Assembly: GCF_000024065.1 (NCBI RefSeq)
Contig: NC_013174.1
Location: forward strand, 1,922,001 to 1,986,000
DNA: 64,000 nt
Direction: 5' to 3'
Source of the DNA: Jonesia denitrificans DSM 20603
GTDB lineage: Bacteria > Actinomycetota > Actinomycetes > Actinomycetales > Cellulomonadaceae
Of the stretch, positions 1-8,018 are shown in pieces. The stretch's first letter is position 1, and every line of letters begins with the position of its first letter. The position numbers and the translations under genes are program-made. The notes below the pieces were generated by a model, which saw nothing but the letters and a program-made list of their open reading frames with translations, was not told where the DNA came from and did no database searches.

Positions 1-139
1 TGTCCCCTCGCGTCTCGATGGGCGCGGTGGGTGCGTACACCACCAACGCTCCGTCCCGTTCTTCCACGGTATCAATGTCCTTAGGGCGGAGGACCGTGTA
101 CCCGTCGCGGGTCAGCCAGTAGCCGTGTGAAAATTTCAT
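1..139 (-). CDS. yicI: GH31 alpha-xylosidase, N-terminal fragment
   Basis: Only the first 46 codons lie in the window; the gene runs off the left edge. The start (MKFSHGYWLTRDG, then VYAPT and a TRGD stretch) matches the opening of YicI-type GH31 alpha-xylosidases, which remove non-reducing alpha-1,6-xylose from xyloglucan oligosaccharides. An AAGGAG ribosome binding site precedes the ATG by about 7 nt. The gene begins 12 bp after the stop of the GH42 gene, so the two are probably one operon read leftwards. There is no signal peptide, so a cytoplasmic enzyme is expected. The catalytic domain is not visible, so the call rests on the N-terminus and context. Confidence 0.8.
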   Translation of the reverse strand, partial: MKFSHGYWLTRDGYTVLRPKDIDTVEERDGALVVYAPTAPIETRGD

Positions 140-151
140 GAGTTGGTCTCC

Positions 152-2215
152 TTAGATTCTGTCAAGGGCGTTGGCCGCAACGAGAAACACGGCATCGTAG
201 GCGGGCACGTGGACGGTATTGGACCCGTCATAGCTGGTCATCGTCAAGGCGTCGTGCCACTGCCCCACCCAGGGGTGACGTCGGTTGTGCCCGGCCAGAC
301 TTGCCAGCGCGACTGTGTGTGCGGTGTCCGTGTGGTTCACGATGAGAGTGTGCAGTGCACCGGATATCACCTCAACGCCGTCTGGCAGGTCACGCCCAGG
401 CATGAGGTCAGGTGGCAGAATCCTGGTGAACAGTGCTTTCAGCGCTGGGCTGTCAAGATCTGCGGCAAGGGTCCACACATCGGTTGCTGGGTTGTGGACC
501 ACCGCAGGGGCGTTCGCCAACCCGTGGGGCGCATCGGCAGGAAAGGATGCCACAGCCGTGGCTGTGGCACTGGCCAGGGTGATGTGATCGGCGTACCTGG
601 GCACCGGCAGGCTGTCCACACCGAGGGTGAACTGCGTGGCGTGCCCAAGGGGCACCCATTGTTGTCCGTGAGTTCCGGTGAGGTCCGCCAGCGGTACCGG
701 GAAGTACCCCGCATGGATGTGCCCGTCTCCATGAGCGATGCCCGAAAATGGTCCAAGAATCAAGGTGTGGCCCGCTTCGCTCACAGCACGCAACGCCTCC
801 ACATCACTGTCGTTGGCTTGGTAAAGGTTGGGCACTGCAACGACGTCATACTGGGTGAGATGCGGTCCGGGCGGCACAATGTCAACGGTGACCCCCAGGT
901 CGTGCAGTGCGGTAAACCAGCGACGGAGAACCGCATAGGCATCTAACTGGTGCGTGGGGAGCGCCGGTTCACGGGTGGCCCACCAGTTCTCCCAGGTGAA
1001 AACGAGAGCTACCCGAACATGCGGTAACAGGTTGTCATCGTGGGGGAGCACCGTGGACAGGTGTTCTAGTTCACGACCCAGTGCGCACACCGACTCAAAG
1101 TGAGGGGTGTTGGGCCCTTGATGCGGCAACATCGCAGAGTGGAATCGTTCTGACCCAACCGCCGATGCGCGCCACTGAAAGTAGCAGATCCCACGCGCAC
1201 CCCGAGCGACCGCTGTGAGCGCCTCGCGGCGGGTTTGGTGGACGGGTTTGGGGACGTTGTGGGGACGCCAGTTCACTGCAGAGACGGCTTGTTCCATGAG
1301 CATCCATGGTTTGCCGTTGGCCAGGGATCGCATGAGGGTGTGGGCGAGAGCGGTGTCGTGGTAGGAACGCTCGTTGGTGGGGTCGGGGTAGATGTCATCA
1401 CTGATGATGTCGAGGTCATTGACCCAGGTGGGGTAATTAACCAGGGGGAAGAAACCCATGAAGTTTGTGGTGATGACGGCGTGTGGGTCAGCGGCTCGAA
1501 TGATGTCGCGTTGTTCGCGCAGGCAGTCGCGCATGAGGTCGGAACTGAACCGTTGGTAGTCAAGATTGAGTCCGGGGTTGATGAGGTAGGGGGCGCTCCG
1601 GGGAGGGATGACTTCGTCGAAGGAACCGTAGCGTTGGGACCAAAAGGAGGTTCCCCACGCGTCGTTGAGCGCGTCGATGCTGTGGTAGCGCTCAAGGAGC
1701 CAGTTGCGAAAACGGGTGGCGGCTTCATCGGAGTAGCACAGTTGCCCGTATTCATTCCCGATGTGCCACATCACCACAGCCGGGTGGTGGACGTACCGGG
1801 TAACCAGCTGGGTGACGATGCGCGCACAGTAGTCACGGTAGGTGGCTGATGCGGGGGAAAAGTGGTTGCGCGACCCCCAGTGCATGGTGTGGCCGTCACG
1901 GTCTCGGGCAAGCGTGTCCGGGTGGAGGTGCCCCATCCATGGGGGCGGGGATGCGGTGGGGGTTGCGAGGTCAACGGCGATCCCCGCGTCGTGGAGGGCG
2001 TTGATGACGTCATCGAGCCAGTCAAACGTGTAGGTCCCGGGGTGTGGTTCGAGGTCTGCCCAGCTGAACACACCGAGGGTAATAAGCGTGACGCCAGCGG
2101 TGCGCATGAGGGCGATATCGTCACGCCAGGTGTCTGGGTCCCACTGTTCTGGACTGTAGTCTCCGCCGTAGGCGATGCGGTGGCCCAGGGGTGGCCGTCC
2201 CGATCGGTGCACCAT
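152..2215 (-). CDS. GH42 beta-galactosidase
   Basis: A 687-residue protein, normal length for GH42. The TIM barrel opens with GGDYSPEQW near residue 17. The acid/base glutamate sits in WHIGNEYG (Glu155) and the nucleophile in WMLMEQ (Glu308); the trimerisation and C-terminal beta domains follow. The family removes terminal beta-galactose; some members act on alpha-L-arabinopyranosides, so substrate is not fixed by sequence. No signal peptide is seen. The ATG has AAGGAG about 4 nt upstream. It is the first gene of a leftward operon with the alpha-xylosidase and is divergent from the GH95 gene across a 173-bp region holding a LacI-type operator. In this locus it would remove galactose from xyloglucan side chains. 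Confidence 0.93.
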   Translation of the reverse strand: MVHRSGRPPLGHRIAYGGDYSPEQWDPDTWRDDIALMRTAGVTLITLGVFSWADLEPHPGTYTFDWLDDVINALHDAGIAVDLATPTASPPPWMGHLHPDTLARDRDGHTMHWGSRNHFSPASATYRDYCARIVTQLVTRYVHHPAVVMWHIGNEYGQLCYSDEAATRFRNWLLERYHSIDALNDAWGTSFWSQRYGSFDEVIPPRSAPYLINPGLNLDYQRFSSDLMRDCLREQRDIIRAADPHAVITTNFMGFFPLVNYPTWVNDLDIISDDIYPDPTNERSYHDTALAHTLMRSLANGKPWMLMEQAVSAVNWRPHNVPKPVHQTRREALTAVARGARGICYFQWRASAVGSERFHSAMLPHQGPNTPHFESVCALGRELEHLSTVLPHDDNLLPHVRVALVFTWENWWATREPALPTHQLDAYAVLRRWFTALHDLGVTVDIVPPGPHLTQYDVVAVPNLYQANDSDVEALRAVSEAGHTLILGPFSGIAHGDGHIHAGYFPVPLADLTGTHGQQWVPLGHATQFTLGVDSLPVPRYADHITLASATATAVASFPADAPHGLANAPAVVHNPATDVWTLAADLDSPALKALFTRILPPDLMPGRDLPDGVEVISGALHTLIVNHTDTAHTVALASLAGHNRRHPWVGQWHDALTMTSYDGSNTVHVPAYDAVFLVAANALDRI

Positions 2216-2281
2216 TGCTCCTTGGGTTGGTCAGGTTGACGAGTGAGGGTAGTAGCCCTCAGGGTGTTCCCCACGATACCA

Positions 2282-2295
2282 TCGAAGCGGTTCAA
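2282..2295. promoter_or_regulatory. LacI-family operator between GH42 and GH95 genes
   Basis: TCGAAGCGGTTCAA has the layout TCGAA-N-CG-N-TTCGA with one mismatch in the right arm. The central CG is typical of LacI-family sites. Near-identical palindromes occur at 9766-9779 and 9924-9937. A further half-site, TCGAAACG, lies at 2306-2313, 24 bp (about two helical turns) away, so two dimers might bind side by side. The likely ligand-responsive protein is the LacI regulator encoded at 4835-5857. The match between sites is seen directly; the pairing with this regulator is inference. Confidence 0.75.
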
Positions 2296-2388
2296 CGATC
2301 CATAGTCGAAACGCCACACATCGTCATGACGAACCTTCCCTACTCTCTCCCCCGCTTCTCGTTCCTACCTGCCCACCCGGAGTACCCA

Positions 2389-4848
2389 ATGAACCGCGAC
2401 GAGACAACGAAGTCCACCACCGCACATCCCACCGACTCCCCGGAGCAACTCTCCCTGAACGCCCCCTGCACAACATGGGTCGAAGCGCTTCCCCTCGGCA
2501 ATGGAATCCTTGGGGTCATGGACGGCGCCCACGCCGCCCACACCACACTCTGGATCAACCACCACGCCACCTGGTCCGGCCACCCCGCAACCGCCTACCA
2601 ACTCCCCCCAGCAGCCGACAACCCCACCTGGCTCATCGAAGCACGCCTCGCCCTTGCCCGCCAGGACTACCCCACCATCACCCGCATCCTGAAAAGCACC
2701 CAAACTCCACACAGCCAAGCGTTTCTTCCCCTAGCTCACCTCACCCTCACCCCCACTCACTCCGTCACCTTCATCAGCCGCCACCTCGACTTCTCCACCG
2801 CGACCAGCCACGCCATCTACGCCACCGCTGACAACAGCACCATCCACCACCGCACCTGGGTACCCCGCGCCGACAACTACTCACCGCCCTTCCACCTCCC
2901 CGACACCCCCCACGCTCCCCCAGGCGACGGCAGCGCCATCATCCACACCATCACCAACCACAGCCCCCACACCCTGCACTACACCATCAGCACCGACACC
3001 CTCCTGCGCCCCCACACCCAGCACACCACCCACCGCCCGCACCTCACCGTGCGGCTCCCCAGCGACGTTGCCCCCACCCACGAAACAACCGACCACCACA
3101 TCACCTACGATCACACCAGCGCCAGCCAAACCCTGACCTGGGCAACCACCAGTGCCGCCACCCCCACCACCCTCACCATCGCCCCTCACACCACCGGCAT
3201 CCTCGTCCTCACCGCCAATACCCCCGCCGACCCCACCGAGCCCACCGCCCCCGTCATCACCCACCTCCACACACACGCCGAACGCATCCGCGACGCCCTC
3301 ACCAACGCTGGCACCCCACCCACCGCAGAACTCGCCGGACCCTACGCGCGCCACGTTGCCGCGCATCGGCAGATGTACACCCGAACCAGCCTTCATATCG
3401 CCGCTGACCCACACGCCACCCGACAATTCCACATGGGCCGCCACCTCCTCATCACCACCCTGCACCCCAATGCCCTGCCCATCACTCTCCAAGGCCTCTG
3501 GAACGCCGAACTCCCCCCACCATGGAGCTCCAACTACACCCTGAACATCAACACCCCCATGAACTACTGGGCCGCCGACCAGGTTGGCCTCGGAGAACAT
3601 CACACCCAACTACGCCACTGGCTGACCCGCGCCGCTGCCGGACCAGGGCGCTACATCGCCAACGCGCTCTACCACGCACCCGGCTTCGTCCTGCACCACA
3701 ACAGCGACCGGTGGGGTTACGCCACCCCAGCAGGCGCCGGACACGGCGACCCAGCATGGTCGTTTTGGCCCATGGGTGGGCTCTGGCTCACCCTCACCGC
3801 ATGGGACCACATCACCTACACCGACGACCTCACTGACGCCGCACACCTATGGCCCCTCATTGAAGGAGCCGCACACTTCGCCCTGCACTGGCTCACCCAC
3901 GACGGCACCACCACTCACAGTGCCCCCTCCACCTCCCCCGAACACACCTTCACCCACGACGGCACCACCACAGCAATCACTGACACCCCCACAATGGACA
4001 TCGCGCTACTGACCGAACTTCACCAGGTCGCCACCCACGCAGCAGCGATGCTCAACAAAGACGCCCCATGGCTCGCACCACTGGGACGCCTCATCGCGGA
4101 CCTTCCCACCCCCCGCATCACCACCAGCGGCCACCTCGCCGAATGGACTCATAACCACCCCAGCGCCGAACCCAACCACCGTCACCTCTCCCACCTCATC
4201 GGGCTCTACCCGTTCCGCCACCTGACCACACCAGAACTACGCGACGCAGCCATGGCGTCCCTCAACGCCCGCGGACCCGAATCAACCGGGTGGGCACTGG
4301 CGTGGCGCATCGCACTGAGCGCCCGCGCCCGCCGCAACGAGGACGCCGCCACCTGGATTGCCCGATCCCTACGGCCCATGACACAGCACACAGGGCCCCA
4401 CCACGGCGGCCTCTACCCCTCCCTCCTCAGCGCCCACCCACCCTTCCAAATTGACGGAAACCTCGGCTACCTCGCTGGAGTATGCGCGTGTCTCATTGAT
4501 GCCACTACCGACACCATCACCCTGCTTCCAGCGCTCCCACCCGCGTGGACACAGGGACACATCACCGGGCTACACCTGCCCGGTAGACTCACCTGTGAGA
4601 TCACATGGCGCAACGCAGCACCCGACCTCGTGACCGTGACGCTGCACGCTCAGGCCCGCCAGCCAGCACGCCGCACCATCTCGTTTGGCACCACCCAACG
4701 GTCCATCACCGTGACACCGGGTGAAACACTGCGTTTCACCGGACGTCACCTGCAAGAAAACACCACACAGCCGATTAGTCTGAAAGACAACACCGGGACA
4801 CACACCGGTGACACACCACCACGAGAAACGAACCATGGCGACGATTGA
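2389..4848 (+). CDS. GH95 alpha-L-fucosidase (alpha-1,2-L-fucosidase type)
   Basis: An 819-residue protein when started at the ATG at 2389, which has GGAG 6 nt upstream. The frame is open to 2191, but that extension would cross the operator. GH95 hallmarks are present: WVEALPLGNG near the N-terminus, NTPMNYW (Asn392), the general-acid glutamate in STSPEHTF (about Glu518), HRHLSHLIGLYP, and FQIDGNLGYLAG with the water-activating Asp at about 689. The family hydrolyses terminal alpha-1,2-L-fucose by inversion; some members act on L-galactose. No signal peptide is visible, so action on imported oligosaccharides is likely. The coding strand is extremely C-rich and the protein rich in His, Thr and Pro. 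It overlaps the lacI start by 14 nt, implying translational coupling. Confidence 0.9.
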   Translation: MNRDETTKSTTAHPTDSPEQLSLNAPCTTWVEALPLGNGILGVMDGAHAAHTTLWINHHATWSGHPATAYQLPPAADNPTWLIEARLALARQDYPTITRILKSTQTPHSQAFLPLAHLTLTPTHSVTFISRHLDFSTATSHAIYATADNSTIHHRTWVPRADNYSPPFHLPDTPHAPPGDGSAIIHTITNHSPHTLHYTISTDTLLRPHTQHTTHRPHLTVRLPSDVAPTHETTDHHITYDHTSASQTLTWATTSAATPTTLTIAPHTTGILVLTANTPADPTEPTAPVITHLHTHAERIRDALTNAGTPPTAELAGPYARHVAAHRQMYTRTSLHIAADPHATRQFHMGRHLLITTLHPNALPITLQGLWNAELPPPWSSNYTLNINTPMNYWAADQVGLGEHHTQLRHWLTRAAAGPGRYIANALYHAPGFVLHHNSDRWGYATPAGAGHGDPAWSFWPMGGLWLTLTAWDHITYTDDLTDAAHLWPLIEGAAHFALHWLTHDGTTTHSAPSTSPEHTFTHDGTTTAITDTPTMDIALLTELHQVATHAAAMLNKDAPWLAPLGRLIADLPTPRITTSGHLAEWTHNHPSAEPNHRHLSHLIGLYPFRHLTTPELRDAAMASLNARGPESTGWALAWRIALSARARRNEDAATWIARSLRPMTQHTGPHHGGLYPSLLSAHPPFQIDGNLGYLAGVCACLIDATTDTITLLPALPPAWTQGHITGLHLPGRLTCEITWRNAAPDLVTVTLHAQARQPARRTISFGTTQRSITVTPGETLRFTGRHLQENTTQPISLKDNTGTHTGDTPPRETNHGDD

Positions 4849-5857
4849 CGATGTAGCAAAAGCAGCCGGAGTGTCCACCTCCACCGTGTCCTACGTGCTG
4901 TCAGGGAAACGTCCTATATCCGGCCCCACCCGGGCACGAGTCGAACGCGCCATCCGCGACCTTGGCTACCGCCCTCACGCTGGAGCGCGCGCACTGGCCT
5001 CTTCACGCACCAACGTCATCGCACTCGTGGCACCACTACGTGTCGCCGTGAACGTCAACGTCATCATGGAGTTCGTCACCGGGGTCGTCCAAGCAGCACG
5101 CACCCACAACTACGACGTGCTCCTCCTCACCCAAGATGACGCCACCGGAATCGACCGCGTCTCCTCTGGTTCGATGGTCGATGCGATCATCGCCATGGAC
5201 ATCGAAGAAGACGACCCTCGTATCCCCTTACTCGCTCAAGCACGACAACCAGCTGTGCTCATCGGCCTGCCGCGCGACAGTTCCGGGCTCTCCTGCGTCG
5301 ACCTTGATTTCTTTGGGGCGGGCACAGCAACCGTTCGCCACCTCGCTCAATTGGGCCACACCTCTCTCGCGATGCTCGGTGCACCCGAAGCTGTGTGGAA
5401 ACGACATACCTCGTTTTGGGACCGCACCTTATCTGGGGCCACTTATGAAGCAAACGCCCGGGACATTAGCCTGCACGCAATTGCCTGCGAAGCATCAGAA
5501 GTTGGCGCACGCACCGCGGTAGCCACTATCCTGAGCACCCACCCTGACACGACCGGGCTCATTGTCCATAACGAAGCAGCGCTACCACACGTGGTTGCTG
5601 CCCTGCGTGACCGGGGGCTTTCCATCCCGGACGACATGTCCATTGTCGCAATCTGCCCCCAACACCTTGCCACTTCCCAGCCTCAACCACTGAGTTCAGT
5701 GACCATCCCCGCAACAGCCATTGGGAAAGTCGCCGTTGACATGGCCATTCAACGCCTCAACGACCCCGAACAACCAGCCGAAACGCGACTACTCGCCGCT
5801 GAGCTCACTCAACGGGCAACCACTGCAGCGCCTCACAGCGCGCCTGTTGCCCCCTAG
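4835..5857 (+). CDS. LacI-family transcriptional regulator
   Basis: A 340-residue repressor starting at the ATG that opens MATIDDVAKAAGVSTSTVSYVLSG, the standard LacI helix-turn-helix, followed by the hinge helix (YRPHAGARALASSRT) and a periplasmic-binding-like sensor domain to the end. A GTG 27 nt upstream is in frame but adds residues foreign to the family. The gene overlaps the end of the GH95 gene by 14 nt and so is probably expressed from the same operator-controlled promoter, giving autoregulation. The three TCGAAnCGnTTCGA palindromes in the locus are its probable targets. The ligand is likely a xyloglucan-derived sugar, which is inferred from neighbours only. Confidence 0.93.
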   Translation: MATIDDVAKAAGVSTSTVSYVLSGKRPISGPTRARVERAIRDLGYRPHAGARALASSRTNVIALVAPLRVAVNVNVIMEFVTGVVQAARTHNYDVLLLTQDDATGIDRVSSGSMVDAIIAMDIEEDDPRIPLLAQARQPAVLIGLPRDSSGLSCVDLDFFGAGTATVRHLAQLGHTSLAMLGAPEAVWKRHTSFWDRTLSGATYEANARDISLHAIACEASEVGARTAVATILSTHPDTTGLIVHNEAALPHVVAALRDRGLSIPDDMSIVAICPQHLATSQPQPLSSVTIPATAIGKVAVDMAIQRLNDPEQPAETRLLAAELTQRATTAAPHSAPVAP

Positions 5858-5900
5858 CGCATTCACTGCAGGGATCGGTGCGTATTCCCACCCCATCAAC

Positions 5901-5936
5901 ACTGTGGGGCCAGGTCATCAGACCTGGCCCCACAGT
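5901..5936. terminator. Bidirectional hairpin terminator
   Basis: Two perfectly complementary 16-nt arms (5901-5916 and 5921-5936) enclose a 4-nt ATCA loop between the convergent lacI and permease genes. No clear T-tract follows on either strand. The position makes a shared terminator likely. Confidence 0.8.
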
Positions 5937-5957
5937 ATGAATAAGTGCATCGAGCGA

Positions 5958-6965
5958 CTACCCCTTGATCGCACCAAAAATGACACCCTTGGTGAAGTGC
6001 TTTTGCACGAATGGGTACACGATAAGGATGGGGAGCACCGCCAACACCATGATGGCCATTTTGATCGACACTGAGTTCAGCTGTCCCTGAGCGACCGTGA
6101 AGTCAACTCCCGGAATAGACTGCCCTTGAAGCACATACTGGCGGAGCACCATTTGCAATGGCCACTTGGACGAGTCATCAATGTAGAGCACCGCGTTGAA
6201 GAACGCGTTCCAGAACCCCACCCCGTAAAAGAGCGCGATCACGGCAGTGACTGCCTTGGACATGGGCATCACAATGGAGAAGAGGATTTTCCATTCTGAT
6301 GCGCCATCAATACGGGCTGCTTCGATGATGCCGGTGTCAATCCCCATGAAGAAGTTCCGCATAATGAGCAGGTTGAACGCAGAAATACAGGTGGGCAAAA
6401 TGAGCGCCCACAAACTGTTGCGCAGACCCAACGAGGAAATCCACAAATATGTGGGGATCAGCCCAGCGGAAAAGAACATCGTAATGATGAAGAGGAACAA
6501 AATAGGCCGGTGTAATGCGGTGCCAGGTTTAGACAACCCGTAGGCAGCCAACGCTGAAACAACAGTGGCTATCACCGTTCCAGTCACGGTAACAATGACT
6601 GAGACCCACGCAGCTTGAGCAACAACCCCACCCGACAGTAATTGCGCGTAGGACGCGAACGTGATGCCCTTGGGGAACAGCACCAAACCACCGGCTTCTT
6701 GCACGGTCTTTGCATCAGACAACGAGGTCACCACAATCCCCCACATGGGGATCGCAACAAGCCCGACAACCACGGTGAGGATGAGGAACTTTCCGATCAT
6801 CCCCCATGTCGATGGGCTTTCCTCCCATACTGGTCTGTTGGCGTTGCGGTGACGGCGCTGGTTGGGGATCCCATCGATGCGGTGGTCGATGGGAAGCGCA
6901 GCAATCTCTGCAGGTGTGAAGACTTTCTGCGGACCGCGGGCCGCTTGTGACAGTTCGACAGACAC
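5958..6965 (-). CDS. Carbohydrate ABC transporter permease (CUT1, LplC/YtcP type)
   Basis: A 335-residue inner-membrane permease. A cytoplasmic N-terminal tail of about 55 residues is followed by six predicted membrane spans, the first at about 58-80. The ATPase-docking EAA loop reads EAARIDGASEWKILFSIVMP. The LplC/YtcP branch transports complex oligosaccharides. It is the last gene of the binding protein-permease-permease operon and starts 2 nt after the upstream permease stop, so translation is coupled. No ATPase gene is in the locus, so the importer probably uses a shared MsiK-type ATPase encoded elsewhere, as is common in actinobacteria. Confidence 0.92.
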   Translation of the reverse strand: MSVELSQAARGPQKVFTPAEIAALPIDHRIDGIPNQRRHRNANRPVWEESPSTWGMIGKFLILTVVVGLVAIPMWGIVVTSLSDAKTVQEAGGLVLFPKGITFASYAQLLSGGVVAQAAWVSVIVTVTGTVIATVVSALAAYGLSKPGTALHRPILFLFIITMFFSAGLIPTYLWISSLGLRNSLWALILPTCISAFNLLIMRNFFMGIDTGIIEAARIDGASEWKILFSIVMPMSKAVTAVIALFYGVGFWNAFFNAVLYIDDSSKWPLQMVLRQYVLQGQSIPGVDFTVAQGQLNSVSIKMAIMVLAVLPILIVYPFVQKHFTKGVIFGAIKG

Positions 6966-6967
6966 TG

Positions 6968-7930
6968 TTATCCCGCCTTCTGGTAGACGCCGGCTTCACC
7001 CATACGGTGAGCGAGTTTATTGGCCCCAAGAACAAGGAGGAGCGCCACGATACCTTTCATCAGCCCAGCTGCGAGCGCAAATCCCCATTTGGAGTATTGA
7101 ATACCTTCGAAGTACACGAAGGTGTCAAGGACATCGGATGCTCCAGAGCCGACGGCATCACGTTGCAGATACATTTGCTCGAACCCAACGTTGAGGGCGT
7201 CCCCGAGACGCAAAATGAGAAGCAGGACAATGACGGGTCGGAGTGCTGGCAGCGTGATGTGCCATAGGCGGCGCATTTTCCCGGCGCCATCAACAACGGC
7301 GGCTTCGTACAGCGACGGGTTCACGGTGGACAGTGCTGCCAGGAAGATGATCATGCCCCACCCTGCGTCTTTCCAGATCGCTTGGGTAGTCACCAGTGCG
7401 ATGAACGTGTCCGGGTTGGTCATGATCTGCAAGGGGGCGTCCCCGTTGCGGATCATCCATTGGGATAGTGGGCTGGCGCCACCAACGAATTGTTGGAAGA
7501 TCGTGATGACAAGTACCCAGGAGAAGAAGTGCGGGAGGTAGATGACTGACTGCACCACGGTTCGCACTTTGGTACTCAAAATCGAGTTCATGAGTACCGC
7601 GAGGAAGATAGGAACTGGGAAGTAGAACAGCAACGAGAACGTTGTGATAAGCAGGGTGTTTTTCAGCGCGTTGGCGAAGGACGCTGAGGTGAGGACGTCG
7701 AGGAAGTTCTCAAGCCCTACCCAAGGGCTTCCAGTGATGCCGCCGTATGGGTTGTAGTCCTGGAAGGCTCCAATGTTCCCGATCATCGGGATGTAGTTGA
7801 AGACAATGATGAGGACGACCGCTGGGATCGTCATGATAATGAATGTGCGATCTCGCACGATTTTTTGCCACAGGGTCATCCTACGAACAGGGATGTCTCC
7901 CGCGTAGGGTTCGTGGTGGGTGGTGGTCAT
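6968..7930 (-). CDS. Carbohydrate ABC transporter permease (CUT1, LplB/YtcO type)
   Basis: A 320-residue permease. I place the start at the ATG at 7930 (MTTTHHEPYAGD), with a GAGG-like ribosome binding site just upstream. The frame is open to 8584, but that upstream part is only the antisense-frame shadow of the binding-protein gene. Membrane segments begin at about residue 30 (IIMTIPAVVLIIVFNYIPMIG) and the EAA loop reads YEAAVVDGAGKMRRLWHITLP. It should pair with the downstream permease as the heterodimeric channel. An 88-bp gap with a strong hairpin separates it from the binding-protein gene. Confidence 0.92.
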   Translation of the reverse strand: MTTTHHEPYAGDIPVRRMTLWQKIVRDRTFIIMTIPAVVLIIVFNYIPMIGNIGAFQDYNPYGGITGSPWVGLENFLDVLTSASFANALKNTLLITTFSLLFYFPVPIFLAVLMNSILSTKVRTVVQSVIYLPHFFSWVLVITIFQQFVGGASPLSQWMIRNGDAPLQIMTNPDTFIALVTTQAIWKDAGWGMIIFLAALSTVNPSLYEAAVVDGAGKMRRLWHITLPALRPVIVLLLILRLGDALNVGFEQMYLQRDAVGSGASDVLDTFVYFEGIQYSKWGFALAAGLMKGIVALLLVLGANKLAHRMGEAGVYQKAG

Positions 7931-7954
7931 ACCTCGTCCCCCAGTCCCCGCACC

Positions 7955-7980
7955 GGGGCGCCCATCTGTGTGGGCGCCCC
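7955..7980 (-). terminator. Intercistronic hairpin after the binding-protein gene
   Basis: GGGGCGCCCA and TGGGCGCCCC form a 10-bp GC-only-rich stem with a 6-nt loop between the solute-binding-protein stop (8019) and the permease start (7930). Such hairpins commonly attenuate read-through or protect the upstream mRNA so that binding protein is made in excess over permeases. The role is inferred from position; the stem is seen directly. Confidence 0.65.
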
Positions 7981-8018
7981 GTGTGTCGAGGACGTTGTGT
8001 CGGCCTCGTTGACGGATG

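Noticed and set aside
143-946. Long plus-strand open frame opposite the GH42 gene
   Set aside because: It is the antisense shadow of a well-supported GH42 gene; no family motif and no ribosome binding site.
2881-3609. Gly/Val-rich minus-strand frame inside GH95
   Set aside because: Low-complexity product of the C-rich GH95 coding strand read backwards.
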